This document shows, in pieces, positions 1 to 9,072 of a stretch of DNA of 55,336 nucleotides. Numbering within the stretch: position 1 is the stretch's first letter; each line of letters begins with the position of its first letter. The notes under the pieces are model-generated. The model was not told the DNA's origin, searched no databases, and saw only the letters and a program-made list of their open reading frames with translations. The position numbers were made by a program, and so were the translations under genes. The DNA comes from Guyparkeria halophila (GTDB lineage: Bacteria; Pseudomonadota; Gammaproteobacteria; Halothiobacillales; Halothiobacillaceae), in the NCBI RefSeq assembly GCF_034479635.1, contig NZ_CP140153.1, positions 2,397,501 to 2,452,836 on the forward strand, given 5' to 3'.

Positions 1-449
1 CCCACGCCTGACGAGGCCCCGGCCGAACCGGAGGCGCGTTGCGGCGGACGTGACTGGGCCGCCTCGTCAAGCGCGCGTTGCTGACGCTCCAGGGCGCGCT
101 CCTGCTCGGAGAGCTGACCACGCATGCTCTGCACCTGTCGCTCGAGGTCATTGACCCGCTGCATCAGGCGCTGGAGCAGCACGGCCTGCCCCGACTGGCT
201 GCCCGGATCAACCCCCGTGTCCGCCACCGTGACGCTGGCCGCCGGCATGGGCGTAGCTTGCGCGCTCGAGCTGCCAGGCGCGGAGTCATCTGCCGTCTCG
301 CCGGACGGCTGTTCATTGGAACCGCCACCCCAGTTGAGCCAACCCGGCGCCTGCTGAGCGGCTACCGGCAGGGTGGTGCCGCCAAGCAGCAGGGCGGCGG
401 CGAGCGAGCCCGCTAACCGTGAACGGCGATTCGAAGAGATCTCGTGCAT
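1..449 (-). CDS. cpoB: CpoB (YbgF) cell division coordinator, N-terminal part, cut by window edge
   Basis: The first 149 codons of a periplasmic protein are open from an ATG at 449 to the window edge. Residues 1-31 are a signal peptide (arginines, then a Leu/Ala/Gly core, cleavage near VAA-QQ). A low-complexity Gly/Ser/Pro linker follows. From about residue 90 there is a coiled coil (VNDLERQVQSMRGQL, then EQERALERQQRALDE) that matches the trimerising TolA-binding region of CpoB; the TPR domain would lie outside the window. CpoB links outer-membrane constriction by Tol-Pal to PBP1b septal synthesis. It is the last gene seen of the tol operon, 28 bases after the tolB stop. The usual pal gene between them is absent. 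Identity rests on the coiled coil and the position. Confidence 0.8.
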   Translation of the reverse strand, partial: MHEISSNRRSRLAGSLAAALLLGGTTLPVAAQQAPGWLNWGGGSNEQPSGETADDSAPGSSSAQATPMPAASVTVADTGVDPGSQSGQAVLLQRLMQRVNDLERQVQSMRGQLSEQERALERQQRALDEAAQSRPPQRASGSAGASSGV

Positions 450-477
450 GGTATTCGGCAACTTCCTGGTCGTTTTC

Positions 478-1815
478 CTAGTCATTGAAGGGCCCCCAGA
501 CCGGGTCGCGCACCTTACCCCGATCGTAACTCAGCGTCTGCGGCTCGCCACCGATGGCCGGTGAAATCTTGAGCACCGAGCCACCGCCGGACTGTGCCGC
601 GTACACCACCATGGCGCCATTGGGCGCGTAACTGGGGCGCTCCTCGCCACCACCGCGGCTGAGCAGTTGACGATTGCCGTCGTCGAGCGATTGCTCGGCG
701 ACGAAGAAGCCACGGTCATCGCGCACCACCAGCGCCAGGCGCTCGCCATCCGGCGAGATGCGCGGGCCGGCAGCATACGGGGTATCGAAGGTCAGGCGGC
801 GCGCCCGGTCGTCCGGTCCGGCCTTGCGGAACACCTGCGGCTGACCGAAACGGTCCGAGGTGAAGGCGAGGCTGCGATTGTCCGGGAACCAGGTCGGCTC
901 AGTCTCGATCGAGCCGGAGCGCGTCCACTGGACCGTCCGACGGGTATCGAGATCGACCACATAGATATCCGGGTTGCCGCCCTTGGAGAGGGTCACGGCG
1001 ATCTTGTCGCCGCGCGGCGACCAGGCGGGAGCGCCGTTGATGCCGCGGTAGTCGGTAAGTTGATACCGATCGCCGGTGGACAGATCCTGCACCCAGATGG
1101 CCGAGCGGTTGCCCTCGAAGGAGACGTAGGCCAGCCGGCCGCCGTCCGGCGACCAGCTCGGCGACATGAGCGGATACGGCGACTCGAGCACGGTGCGCGG
1201 GTTGGCACCGTCGGAATCGGCAATCTGCAGGGTATAGGTGCGATTGTCGACCGAGCCGCGCTCGGTGACATAGGCAATCCGGGTGGAGAAGGCGCCGCGC
1301 TCGCCGGTCAACTCCTTGTAGACGATGTCACTGATGCGATGCGCCACCGAGCGATCCGCCGAGGTGCCGGCCGTGATCTGGCTGCCGGCCAGGCGCTGAC
1401 CGGAACTGACGTCAATCAGGTAGAAGCGGGTGCGCAGTCGGTCAGCATCACGCTCGACCTGACCCATGACCAGATAGCGCGCCTTGCCGGCCCGCCAGTC
1501 GCCGATGCGCAACTGCTCCGGCGAGGCCGGGCGCCCCGGCATGGCATCCCGCGCGATGGGCGCGAACAACCCCGAACGGGCGAGGTCGTCACCGATGATC
1601 CGCGCGAGATCGCTCACCTCACCCGGCTGATCGAACGGCACCACGGCGATCGGCACGCCCGACTCGGTGCCACCGCTGATATCGATTTCCAGCGCGGCCT
1701 GTGCCGGCATGACGACGGCGAGCATCCCCGCCAGGAGCGTGGCGGCGAGCCAGCGATGCGAACGATGCAAAAGGGCCTGTACTGTCATGTGGGTCACCCC
1801 GGGTTGGCCGGTCAT
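478..1815 (-). CDS. tolB: Tol-Pal system translocation protein TolB
   Basis: Periplasmic beta-propeller protein of the Tol-Pal system, which in other bacteria binds Pal and TolA and helps outer-membrane constriction at division. The 445-residue product is close to the usual 430. It has a signal peptide ending near AQA-ALEI at about residue 40, an N-terminal alpha/beta domain (IAVVPFDQPG, IIGDDLARSG), then repeated propeller blades with SWSPDGGRLAYVS, AWSPRGDKIAV and RISPDGERLALV motifs. The chosen ATG overlaps the tolA stop as ATGA, which suggests translational coupling; an internal ATG at residue 10 (base 1788) is an alternative. Its usual downstream partner pal does not follow. Confidence 0.97.
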   Translation of the reverse strand: MTGQPGVTHMTVQALLHRSHRWLAATLLAGMLAVVMPAQAALEIDISGGTESGVPIAVVPFDQPGEVSDLARIIGDDLARSGLFAPIARDAMPGRPASPEQLRIGDWRAGKARYLVMGQVERDADRLRTRFYLIDVSSGQRLAGSQITAGTSADRSVAHRISDIVYKELTGERGAFSTRIAYVTERGSVDNRTYTLQIADSDGANPRTVLESPYPLMSPSWSPDGGRLAYVSFEGNRSAIWVQDLSTGDRYQLTDYRGINGAPAWSPRGDKIAVTLSKGGNPDIYVVDLDTRRTVQWTRSGSIETEPTWFPDNRSLAFTSDRFGQPQVFRKAGPDDRARRLTFDTPYAAGPRISPDGERLALVVRDDRGFFVAEQSLDDGNRQLLSRGGGEERPSYAPNGAMVVYAAQSGGGSVLKISPAIGGEPQTLSYDRGKVRDPVWGPFND

Positions 1816-2924
1816 TCCGGCTTGAAGTTGAAACGGAGCTCTTCCTGGAAGATCGAGTCGATTTCCGGCTTGGGCAGCGGCGAGGCGGCCTCAATCGCCT
1901 GCACCACGGAACGCTCGAACAGGCGGTCGCCATCACAACGCTCCACGTTCACGCTGCGCACGCGCCCGTCGCCGTCCTGACGAACGGTAACCGTACAGGT
2001 CCAGCCAACCTGCGCCCCTCGGGGGCGCTGCCAGTTGTCCCGCACCTTGGATTGGATGGCCGCGGCCCACTTGCTCAGCGCGTCGCTCTCGGCACGCGCC
2101 TGCTGCTCGGCGGCCAACTGGTCACGCAGGGCCTGTTCACGGGCCTCACGCTCGGCACGCTCGCGGGCGGCCTTTTCCTCGGCCTCGCGGCGTGCTTTCG
2201 CTTCGGCTTCCTGGCGTGCCTTTTCCTCGGCTTCACGACGTGCTTTTTCTTCAGCCGCCTGGCGAGCCTTTTCCTCGGCTTCACGACGCGCCTTTTCTGC
2301 CGCCTCCTTGCGAGCTTGCTCTTCGGCTTCCCGGCGCGCCTTTTCCTCAGCGGCCTGGCGGGCGGCCTCTTGTGCCTCCTTGCGGGCTGCCTCGGCCTCT
2401 TGGCGCGCGGCCTCGCGGGCGGCTTCGGCCTCGGCACGGGCGCGCTCTTCCGCCTCGCGTCGTTTTGCCGCCTCCTCGGCGGCCTGGCGCTCTGCTTGCG
2501 CCTCCTTACGGGCCGCTTCGCGCTCGGCCTCGGCTTGCTCGCGGGCCCGAGCAAGCTCTTCCAGCCGTTTCTGCTCGGCTTCGGCCTCGCGCTCGCGCTG
2601 CTCGCGCAATTCTTGCAACTGCTTGGCGCGAGCCTCCTCGGCCCGACGGGCCGCGGCCGCTTCCTCGGCGGCCTGCTCGGCCTCGGTTCGTTCGCGCTCG
2701 CGACTCTCGCGCTCCTCGCGCAGCCGCTCGGCCTGTTGCTCGATCGCCTCGGAGGAGACCGATTCGGCCTCGATGCTCGGCGTGGGCTCCGATGCCGCCT
2801 CGCCACTGGGCTTGACCGATTCCGGCTGCCACAACTCGGAGAACACGATCGCGAGCACCAGCACCACGTGCAGCAGCACGGCCAAGGTGACCGCCGCGGG
2901 CATGCGTTTAAGCATCCGCCACAT
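1812..2924 (-). CDS. tolA: Tol-Pal system inner-membrane spanning protein TolA
   Basis: TolA couples the TolQR motor in the inner membrane to TolB/Pal. The 370-residue protein has one N-terminal membrane segment (about residues 10-32, LAVLLHVVLVLAIVFSELW). A very long Ala/Glu/Arg/Lys helical domain follows (about residues 60-280), built from near-repeats of EEKARREA and EEKARQEA. A C-terminal TolA-III domain begins near WAAAIQSKVRDNW and ends FNFKPE, with two cysteines (WTCTV and VERCDGD) fitting the conserved disulfide. The coiled-coil coding DNA is itself repetitive (a roughly 24-base GAGGAAAAGGC-like unit on the coding strand, about 2165-2400). The shine-dalgarno GAGGAG lies in the end of tolR, 3 bases upstream in the operon. 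Confidence 0.96.
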   Translation of the reverse strand: MWRMLKRMPAAVTLAVLLHVVLVLAIVFSELWQPESVKPSGEAASEPTPSIEAESVSSEAIEQQAERLREERESRERERTEAEQAAEEAAAARRAEEARAKQLQELREQREREAEAEQKRLEELARAREQAEAEREAARKEAQAERQAAEEAAKRREAEERARAEAEAAREAARQEAEAARKEAQEAARQAAEEKARREAEEQARKEAAEKARREAEEKARQAAEEKARREAEEKARQEAEAKARREAEEKAARERAEREAREQALRDQLAAEQQARAESDALSKWAAAIQSKVRDNWQRPRGAQVGWTCTVTVRQDGDGRVRSVNVERCDGDRLFERSVVQAIEAASPLPKPEIDSIFQEELRFNFKPE

Positions 2925-2927
2925 GGC

Positions 2928-3377
2928 TTACCGCTCCTCCTCGTTGCCGGCGTTCGGGTCGGAGTCGGTCACGAGCCCCACCTTGGGCGCCCCGCCCTGC
3001 TGGGCGGCCACCATGGCACGCATGACATTCTCGTAGTTCGAGGCACGATCGCCCTTCACCAGGATCGGCGTTTGCGGGTCGACCTGACGCGCGGCCGCCA
3101 CCAGCTCGGTGACCGTCGCCAGGCTGACCGGGGCATCGGGGTTGTCGGCCTGATTGACGAAATATTCGCCGTCACGATTGACGCTGATCAGCAGCGGCGG
3201 CTCGTCGGTGTCTTCCAGCGGGCTGGCCGAGGCCTGCGGCGGCTCGACCTCGACCCCCTGCTGCAGCATGGGCGCAGTGACCATGAAGATCACCAGCAGC
3301 ACCAGCATCACGTCGATGTAGGGGACGACATTGATCTCGGCGACCATCCGCCGTGCCCGTCGCGTGCGACGCGCCAT
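2928..3377 (-). CDS. tolR: Tol-Pal system proton-channel subunit TolR
   Basis: ExbD/TolR family protein of 149 residues. It forms the proton-driven stator with TolQ that energises TolA. A short basic cytoplasmic N-terminus is followed by a single membrane helix carrying the proton-carrying Asp (VVPYIDVMLVLLVIFMV, Asp at about residue 22). The periplasmic domain contains LISVNRDGEYFVN and ILVKGDRASNYENVM, typical of the family, and ends with an acidic tail. The gene sits 3 bases downstream of tolQ and 3 bases upstream of tolA, so the three are surely co-transcribed. Confidence 0.96.
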   Translation of the reverse strand: MARRTRRARRMVAEINVVPYIDVMLVLLVIFMVTAPMLQQGVEVEPPQASASPLEDTDEPPLLISVNRDGEYFVNQADNPDAPVSLATVTELVAAARQVDPQTPILVKGDRASNYENVMRAMVAAQQGGAPKVGLVTDSDPNAGNEEER

Positions 3378-3380
3378 GGC

Positions 3381-4058
3381 TTACTTGCCCCCCAACTGAC
3401 GCTGCAGCAGCCCCAGGAATTCGTCGACGAAATTCTCGTAACGCCCGGCGAGCCAGTCGACCCGCTGGGTGTAGCGGTTGTAGGCAATGACGGCCGGGAT
3501 GGCGGCGAACAGGCCCATCGCGGTGGCGATCAGCGCCTCGGCGATCGGCGGGGCCACCGCCGCCAGCGTGGCGCTTTGCATGGTGCCGAGGTTCATGAAC
3601 GCGCTCATGATCCCCCAGACGGTACCGAACAGGCCCACGTAGGGGCTGACCGAGCCGACCGTGGCGAGAAACGGCACGCCTTCCTCGAGCTGGTCGAGCT
3701 GGCGATGCTCGGCCACGCGCATGGCGCGTTCGACACCGTCGATAATCTGCGCGTGCCCCCGGTCCTCGGCCTGCCGTAGGCGTTGGAACTCGCGGAAACC
3801 CGCCTCGAAGATGGCCTCGTGGCCCTCGCGCGGCCGGGCCTCGCGGGAGATGCGGTCATAGAACTCGTTGAGGCTGCCGCCCGCCCAGAAGCTGCTTTCG
3901 AACGCGCGCACGCCGCTGACCGAACGCTTGTAGGCGCGCGCCTTGTGGAAGATCAACGCCCAGGAGCCGATCGACGCCAGCGCCAGGATGATCAGGACCA
4001 GTTGCACGGGCAGGCTCGCCCCGGTAATCAGCTCGACGACGGACGGATCGGCATTCAC
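3381..4058 (-). CDS. tolQ: Tol-Pal system motor subunit TolQ
   Basis: MotA/TolQ/ExbB proton channel family, three membrane helices, the pentameric part of the Tol motor. The start is placed at a GTG (base 4058) giving NADPSVVELITGAS. It overlaps the ybgC stop as GTGA and yields 225 residues, close to the family's 230. A longer open frame upstream encodes unrelated residues and is ybgC sequence read in another frame. Helix one is LPVQLVLIILALASIGSWALIF. The conserved channel region VGSVSPYVGLFGTVWGIMSAF and the third helix ATAMGLFAAIPAVIAYN are both clear. Confidence 0.95.
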   Translation of the reverse strand: MNADPSVVELITGASLPVQLVLIILALASIGSWALIFHKARAYKRSVSGVRAFESSFWAGGSLNEFYDRISREARPREGHEAIFEAGFREFQRLRQAEDRGHAQIIDGVERAMRVAEHRQLDQLEEGVPFLATVGSVSPYVGLFGTVWGIMSAFMNLGTMQSATLAAVAPPIAEALIATAMGLFAAIPAVIAYNRYTQRVDWLAGRYENFVDEFLGLLQRQLGGK

Positions 4059-4492
4059 GCGAAAGACTCCAGGATCGACTCGGGTATGGGTTTGGGACGG
4101 AAGGTCCGCGCATCCACGCAGACCACGCGCACGGACACCCCACACAGGACCGTGGAATCGGCGGAATGTTCCACGCGCTGGGTGAAGTCGATGGCCGCCG
4201 CGCGCAGGCGCGCCACCTCGCAACTGACGTTGAGCGAGTCATTAAATCGTGCCGGTCGGCGATATTCAAGCGAGGCCCGCGCCACCACGAACACCACCTG
4301 ATACTCGTCGCGCAGCACGTCCTGCTCCCAGCCACGTGAGCGCAGCCACTCGGTGCGGGCGCGCTCGCAGAAATTGAGATAGCGGGCGTGGTAGACCACC
4401 CCGCCGGCGTCGGTGTCCTCGTAGTAGACACGCACCGGCCAGCGAAAGATATCGCGGCTCGACAAACCTGCTGCGCCACCCGATTGCATCAT
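4055..4492 (-). CDS. ybgC: Tol-Pal-associated acyl-CoA thioesterase YbgC
   Basis: Hotdog-fold thioesterase of about 145 residues, the standard first gene of tol operons; the family hydrolyses short- or acyl-ACP-linked CoA thioesters. The family signature YYEDTDAGGVVYHARYLNFCERARTEW is present near the N-terminus (split here: YYEDTDAGGVVYH with the catalytic Asp, then ARYLNFCERARTEW). The first ATG of an ATG-ATG pair at 4492 is preferred because GGAG lies about 10 bases upstream; the frame stays open to 4540 but that would add 16 atypical residues. The stop overlaps the tolQ start. Confidence 0.93.
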   Translation of the reverse strand: MMQSGGAAGLSSRDIFRWPVRVYYEDTDAGGVVYHARYLNFCERARTEWLRSRGWEQDVLRDEYQVVFVVARASLEYRRPARFNDSLNVSCEVARLRAAAIDFTQRVEHSADSTVLCGVSVRVVCVDARTFRPKPIPESILESFA

Positions 4493-4659
4493 CAAGAACT
4501 CGCTCCTATCGATTCGCCCGGAGCGAAGCGAGACGCACAAAGTGCGCTCGAAGAGTGCAGGCCATGGACGGCCTGCATCCGCCTATCGGCTTGATATGTC
4601 TCGTCGCTCACTGTGCGGCTCCTTGCACTCGGGCGGCTCGCGACGGTTTGTCGAGCCGC
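4493..4659 (-). other. ruvB-ybgC intergenic region with two hairpins
   Basis: This 167-base gap is the largest break in the ruv-tol run. It holds a perfect 8-bp stem (4556-4563 with 4570-4577, loop ATGGAC) and a smaller hairpin around GCGCACTTTGTGCG (about 4535-4548). Neither is followed by a T-run on the minus strand, so they are not convincing intrinsic terminators. A promoter for ybgC-tol could lie here, but no clear -35/-10 pair was seen. Confidence 0.4.
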
Positions 4660-5727
4660 TTAACCAACATCGTCGGAAGCCCCCGCCAGTGGATCGATCG
4701 ATTCGTCCTGCCAGCGCTCGGGCGGGCGGTAGCCGAAGTGCTCCCAGGTCTGCCGGGTGGCCATGCGACCGCGCGGGGTGCGGATCAGGAAGCCCTGCTG
4801 GATCAGGTAGGGCTCGAGCACGTCCTCGATGGTGTCGCGCGATTCGCCGATCGCCGCGGCGATGTTGTCCAGCCCGACCGGGCCGCCGTCGAATTTCTCC
4901 AGCAGGGTCTCGAGCAGGCGGCGGTCCTGGTGATCGAAGCCGCGCTTGTCGACCTTGAGCATGTCCAGCGCGGCATTGGCGATCGACCGATCGACTTGGC
5001 CGCCGCCCTTGATGTCGGCGTAGTCGCGCACCCGGCGCAGCAGCCGGTTGGCGATTCGGGGCGTGCCGCGTGACCGGGCCGCGATTTCGCGGGCGCCGTG
5101 GTTGTCCATCTCCAACTGGGTCAGTCGCGCCGAACGCTCGACGATGTGCACCAAGTGGTCGACCTCGTAGAACTCGAGGCGCTGGATGATGCCAAAGCGG
5201 TCGCGCAGCGGGTTGGTGAGCATGCCGGCGCGGGTGGTCGCCCCCACCAGGGTGAACGGCGGCAGGTCGAGCTTGATCGAGCGGGCCGCCGGCCCTTCGC
5301 CGATCATGATGTCGATCTGGTAGTCCTCCATCGCCGGATAGAGGATCTCCTCGACCACCGAGGACAGCCGGTGGATCTCGTCGATGAACAGCACGTCGCC
5401 CGGCTCGAGGTTGGTCAGCAGCGCGGCGAGATCGCCGGGGCGCTCAAGCACCGGCCCGGAGGTCTGCTTGAGGCTCACGCCCATCTCGTTGGCGATGATG
5501 TGCGCCAGCGTGGTCTTGCCCAGCCCCGGCGGGCCGAAGATCAGCACGTGGTCGAGCGGCTCGCCGCGGTTGCGCGCGGCGGGGACGAAGATCTCCATCT
5601 GCTCGACCACGGCCGGCTGGCCGATGTAGTCGGCCAGCCGGCGTGGGCGCAGCGCCCGTTCGAGGGCCTCCTCGTCGGGGCGGTGTTCGGAGCTGACGAA
5701 GCGGGCGTCGTCGATGCCTTCACTCAT
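4660..5727 (-). CDS. ruvB: Holliday junction branch migration DNA helicase RuvB
   Basis: AAA+ motor that drives branch migration of Holliday junctions with RuvA. The 355-residue product starts [31 protein letters not shown], with typical RuvB features after that: DYIGQ, Walker [13 protein letters not shown] (near residue 68), Walker [16 protein letters not shown], sensor region VGATTRAG, arginine finger RDRFGI, and the C-terminal winged helix ending [16 protein letters not shown]. It is slightly longer than E. coli RuvB because of a short C-terminal tail. Located 3 bases after ruvA. Confidence 0.98.
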   Translation of the reverse strand: MSEGIDDARFVSSEHRPDEEALERALRPRRLADYIGQPAVVEQMEIFVPAARNRGEPLDHVLIFGPPGLGKTTLAHIIANEMGVSLKQTSGPVLERPGDLAALLTNLEPGDVLFIDEIHRLSSVVEEILYPAMEDYQIDIMIGEGPAARSIKLDLPPFTLVGATTRAGMLTNPLRDRFGIIQRLEFYEVDHLVHIVERSARLTQLEMDNHGAREIAARSRGTPRIANRLLRRVRDYADIKGGGQVDRSIANAALDMLKVDKRGFDHQDRRLLETLLEKFDGGPVGLDNIAAAIGESRDTIEDVLEPYLIQQGFLIRTPRGRMATRQTWEHFGYRPPERWQDESIDPLAGASDDVG

Positions 5728-5730
5728 GGC

Positions 5731-6327
5731 TTACTTCACCGTCTGCCGCAGGGCGAGACGAATCAGCGATTCGGCGTTGTCCGCGCCTTCCTTCTCGGCC
5801 CGGGCGATCATGCGGTTGGCCTCGGCCGGCTTGTAGCCGAGCGCCTCGAGCGCGCTCAACGCCTCGTCGCGCGGCGTGTCGACCGCCGGCTCGCCGCCGG
5901 CGATCATCGGCGCCACACCACCGGGTTGCTTGTCGAGCCGGTCGCGCATCTCGATGATCAGGCGCTCGGCGGTCTTCTTGCCGATCCCCGGCACCTTGGT
6001 CAGCGCGGTGACGTCGTCGTTGAGTACGCAGTCGCGGAACTGCGCCTCGGACATGCCCGAGAGCACCGCGACCGCCATGCGCGGACCGATGCCCGACACC
6101 TTGATCAGGGCGCGAAACAGGTCGCGCTCGCGGATGGTGGCAAAGCCGTACAGCAACTGGGCGTCCTCGCGCACCACCAGGTGGGTGTGCAGGACCACGT
6201 CGTCCTGCCCCTGGGTAGCGAAGAAGGTCGACATCGGGGCCTCGACCTCGTAGCCGATCCCCTGCACGTCCACCAGCAGAAACGGGGGTTTGCGCATCAA
6301 CACGCGTCCGGCGAGTCGTCCGATCAT
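5731..6327 (-). CDS. ruvA: Holliday junction-binding protein RuvA
   Basis: DNA-binding subunit of RuvAB. The ATG at 6327 gives MIGRLAGRVLMRKPP, the canonical RuvA beginning, with GAGGTG just upstream; an in-frame GTG at 6333 would add two residues. The N-terminal OB fold is followed by tandem helix-hairpin-helix motifs (LIKVSGIGPRMAVAVL and LTKVPGIGKKTAERLI) and a C-terminal UBA-like domain (EALSALEALGYKPAEANRMI) that contacts RuvB. About 198 residues, normal for the family. The start lies 7 bases after the ruvC stop. Confidence 0.97.
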   Translation of the reverse strand: MIGRLAGRVLMRKPPFLLVDVQGIGYEVEAPMSTFFATQGQDDVVLHTHLVVREDAQLLYGFATIRERDLFRALIKVSGIGPRMAVAVLSGMSEAQFRDCVLNDDVTALTKVPGIGKKTAERLIIEMRDRLDKQPGGVAPMIAGGEPAVDTPRDEALSALEALGYKPAEANRMIARAEKEGADNAESLIRLALRQTVK

Positions 6328-6334
6328 GGGCACC

Positions 6335-7000
6335 TCATTTCTTGGTTCCGGCCTTGCCGGTCGAGCGGGCCATCAGGGTGGCCGCATCCATGTCGCGCCA
6401 GCCGCGCGAGTCGCTGCGGCGGCGATAGCGTCGCTGCGAGGCCTCGCGCAGGATCTCGCGCGCCTCGCTGTTCGGGCCGCTGCCGGTCACCGCGGAAAAG
6501 GCATTGCTGCGGTAGCAGTGACACAGGGCCACCGCCGCCGCGTCCGCCCCGTCGCTCGACGGCAATTCAGTAAGCCCGACCAGTCGCTGGACCATGTGGG
6601 CCACCTGCGCCTTGTCGGCCCGACCGCTGCCGACCACCGCCTGCTTGACCGTCGCCGGCATGTATTCCTCCACCGGCAGGCCCTGGCGCACCACGGCCGC
6701 CAGCGCCGCGCCGCGCGCCTGGGCAAGCTTGAGCGAGGAGGATTCGCTGCGATACATGAAGATCTGCTCGATGGCGCATTCGCTCGGCCGATGGGTCTCG
6801 ATCCACTCGGAGACCACATCGAAAACGCCGCCCATGCGGGCGGCAAAGTCACCGTGAGACTGCAGGGAATGGCTCGACAGCTCGAGACAGCGGGCCCGCC
6901 CGCCGGCGAACTCGATCACCGCCAGCCCGAGCACGCGCGAGCCGGGGTCGATCCCGAGCACTCGCCGCGCGGGGCGATTCCCTGCCGGTGAATCAGGCAT
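6335..7000 (-). CDS. ruvC: Crossover junction endodeoxyribonuclease RuvC
   Basis: Resolvase that cuts Holliday junctions. RNase H-fold acidic residues are visible: Asp in [12 protein letters not shown], Glu in [11 protein letters not shown], and the Asp pair in [14 protein letters not shown]. At 221 residues it is longer than the usual ~175 because of a C-terminal basic tail ([17 protein letters not shown] and beyond) of unknown role. The start overlaps the end of yebC by 8 bases, so it is coupled to it. Confidence 0.96.
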   Translation of the reverse strand: MPDSPAGNRPARRVLGIDPGSRVLGLAVIEFAGGRARCLELSSHSLQSHGDFAARMGGVFDVVSEWIETHRPSECAIEQIFMYRSESSSLKLAQARGAALAAVVRQGLPVEEYMPATVKQAVVGSGRADKAQVAHMVQRLVGLTELPSSDGADAAAVALCHCYRSNAFSAVTGSGPNSEAREILREASQRRYRRRSDSRGWRDMDAATLMARSTGKAGTKK

Positions 7001-7733
7001 AGGCCGCTTCCGGGATCTCGCCGTTGTGATAAACGTCCTGGACGTCGTCGAGGTCTTCGAGCATGTCGATCAGCTTGAGCACCTTCTCGGCGGTCTCGCC
7101 CTCCACCGGCGCGTTGGTCGACGGCCGCATGGTGACTTCGCTCTCCTCGGGCGGCAGGCCGGCATCGATCATGGCCTGCTTGACGTCATGATAGGTCTCC
7201 GGCGTGGTGGTCACCTCGATCGAGTTGTCGTCGAACACCTCGATGTCCTCGGCACCGGCCTCCATCGCCGCCTCCATGACCGGGTCCTCGTCACTGCCCG
7301 GCGGGTAGTAGAGCACGCCGAGACGGGAGAACAGGAAGGCGACCGAACCGTCGGTACCCAGATTGCCACCGTTCTTGGAGAAGGCGTGGCGCACGTCGGC
7401 CACCGTCCGGGTGTTGTTGTCGGTCATGCCCGTCACGTAGACGGCCACGCCGCCCGGGCCGTAACCCTCGAAGGAGACCTCGACGAAGTCCTGCCCCTCG
7501 AGGTCACCGGCACCACGCTTGGCGGCGCGCTCGATGGTGTCTTTGGGCATGTTGGCACCCAGCGCCTTGTCCCAGGCCAGGCGCAGACGCGGATTGGCCG
7601 CCGGGTCGGCATTGCCGCCCGTGCGCGCGGCCACGGTGATCTCGCGGATGATCTTCGTCCAGATCTTGCCGCGCTTCTTATCCTGCGCCGCCTTGCGGTG
7701 CTTGATGTTCGCCCACTTGCTGTGACCGGCCAT
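6993..7733 (-). CDS. yebC: YebC/PmpR family transcriptional regulator (TACO1 family)
   Basis: YebC proteins are DNA-binding regulators and, in the TACO1 view, translation factors that help ribosomes through proline stretches. The 246-residue product begins [22 protein letters not shown], split in the family as [13 protein letters not shown], and contains [26 protein letters not shown]-like [13 protein letters not shown] and [22 protein letters not shown] good ribosome site (TGAGGAA) precedes the ATG. Position directly upstream of ruvC is the classic yebC-ruvC linkage. Confidence 0.97.
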   Translation of the reverse strand: MAGHSKWANIKHRKAAQDKKRGKIWTKIIREITVAARTGGNADPAANPRLRLAWDKALGANMPKDTIERAAKRGAGDLEGQDFVEVSFEGYGPGGVAVYVTGMTDNNTRTVADVRHAFSKNGGNLGTDGSVAFLFSRLGVLYYPPGSDEDPVMEAAMEAGAEDIEVFDDNSIEVTTTPETYHDVKQAMIDAGLPPEESEVTMRPSTNAPVEGETAEKVLKLIDMLEDLDDVQDVYHNGEIPEAAYA

Positions 7734-7818
7734 CGGCGTGATTCCTCATTGACGGTGAAAACGCGCCCCGAAAACGGGACGTATCGATAATGCGCGCCAT
7801 TCTATCAAAGCCCGGCCA

Positions 7819-9072
7819 TCACCCCGACGCCAGATGCCGGTCTTCCCGCCACCAGAAGAACCAGAGCGACAACGCCGCGAGATACAAAACGGCCATCCCC
7901 ACGGCCAGGGCAAACAGGGAATCCGCCAGCCACGCGACCATCAACCCCGACACCAGGCCGGCGAACGCCATCTGGGTCGCCCCCTGCAGCGCCGAGGCCA
8001 GCCCCCGCTGTGCCGGCCAATAGTCGAGCGCGGTGATATTCAGTGCCGGCATGGTGGTCGCCATGCCCATGACGTAGAGCGTGATCGGCGTGACCGTCCA
8101 CCACACGCCATGTGTGACATCCGGCGGCTGCACCCAGGCCTGGATCAGGTTGTAGACCACCGCCAGCCCGGTCAGCCCGAGGCCCAGCGCCATGGTGCCG
8201 GTCATGCTCAGCCGCCCCGCCAGCCAGTTGGTCAGGCGGCTGCCCAGGATCAGGCCGGTCACCAGCGGCACAAAGAACTTCCAGAAATCGGTCTCGTCCT
8301 GGCCCAGATGGTCGATGAGAATCACGGGGGCGGCGGCCACATACAGGAACATGCCGCCGAACAGCAGCGCGAACACCACGACCAGCTGCATGTAGCGCGG
8401 ATGCGCCAGGGCCCGCGCGTAGCTCTTGAGCACGAACCGCGGCGCGAACGATTGGCGATCCCGGTGCGCCACGGTCTCCGGTAGCAGTTGCCAGATCGCC
8501 ACCACCAGCAGCAGGGAGAAACCCAGCAGGAACCAGAACACCGAGCGCCAGCCGAACCATTCGTGCAACCAGCCGCCGATAATCGGCGCCGCCGCCGGGG
8601 CCGCGGCGAAAATCAGCATCACGTTAGACATCACCCGCTGGGCATCGGCGCCGGCAAACAGGTCACGCACCAGCGCCCGGCCGATCACCACGCCGGCTCC
8701 CGCCGCCAACCCCTGCCCGACGCGGGCGGCGATCAACTGCCCGATGCTCTGCGACAACGCGGCGAACACGGTCATCAGCGCGTAGGCCAGCAGGGCGAGC
8801 AGGATCACGCGCTTGCGGCCAAAGCTGTCGGAGGCCGGCCCGTAGAACAGCATCATCGAGCCGAAGGCAAGCAGGTACAGGGAAAGGGTCTGCTGGATCG
8901 CCGCCTGCCCCACGCCGAATTCGTCGGCCATGGCGTGAAACGACGGCAGGTAGGCATCGACGGTGAACGGCGCGAGCATCAACAGCCCGGCAATCACCAA
9001 AATCAGGACGGCGGCCGCACGCCCCCGTGGGGCGTTATCGACGCGTGCGGAGTCGCCGACCGGCGCGCTCAC
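7819..9072 (-). CDS. Bcr/CflA family multidrug MFS exporter
   Basis: Major facilitator protein of 417 residues with 12 predicted membrane helices. Family marks: first helix with [19 protein letters not shown], the loop [17 protein letters not shown] after helix 2, and the Bcr-type segment [26 protein letters not shown]. Bcr/CflA members export bicyclomycin, sulfonamides, chloramphenicol or amino acids by proton antiport; the substrate here cannot be told. The GTG start overlaps the trpG stop as GTGA, so it is translated after the amidotransferase gene. Confidence 0.88.
   Translation of the reverse strand: MSAPVGDSARVDNAPRGRAAAVLILVIAGLLMLAPFTVDAYLPSFHAMADEFGVGQAAIQQTLSLYLLAFGSMMLFYGPASDSFGRKRVILLALLAYALMTVFAALSQSIGQLIAARVGQGLAAGAGVVIGRALVRDLFAGADAQRVMSNVMLIFAAAPAAAPIIGGWLHEWFGWRSVFWFLLGFSLLLVVAIWQLLPETVAHRDRQSFAPRFVLKSYARALAHPRYMQLVVVFALLFGGMFLYVAAAPVILIDHLGQDETDFWKFFVPLVTGLILGSRLTNWLAGRLSMTGTMALGLGLTGLAVVYNLIQAWVQPPDVTHGVWWTVTPITLYVMGMATTMPALNITALDYWPAQRGLASALQGATQMAFAGLVSGLMVAWLADSLFALAVGMAVLYLAALSLWFFWWREDRHLASG

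Noticed and set aside
2165-2400. Roughly 24-base DNA repeats, considered as a CRISPR or satellite
   Set aside because: They encode the heptad-like EEKARREA repeats of the TolA coiled coil; no spacers and the frame is kept.
2052-3779. 575-codon plus-strand open frame across tolA/tolR
   Set aside because: It is antisense to the repetitive tolA coding DNA and the other tol genes, is built of low-complexity Leu/Gly/Arg, and has no family features. High-GC codon bias keeps the opposite strand open.
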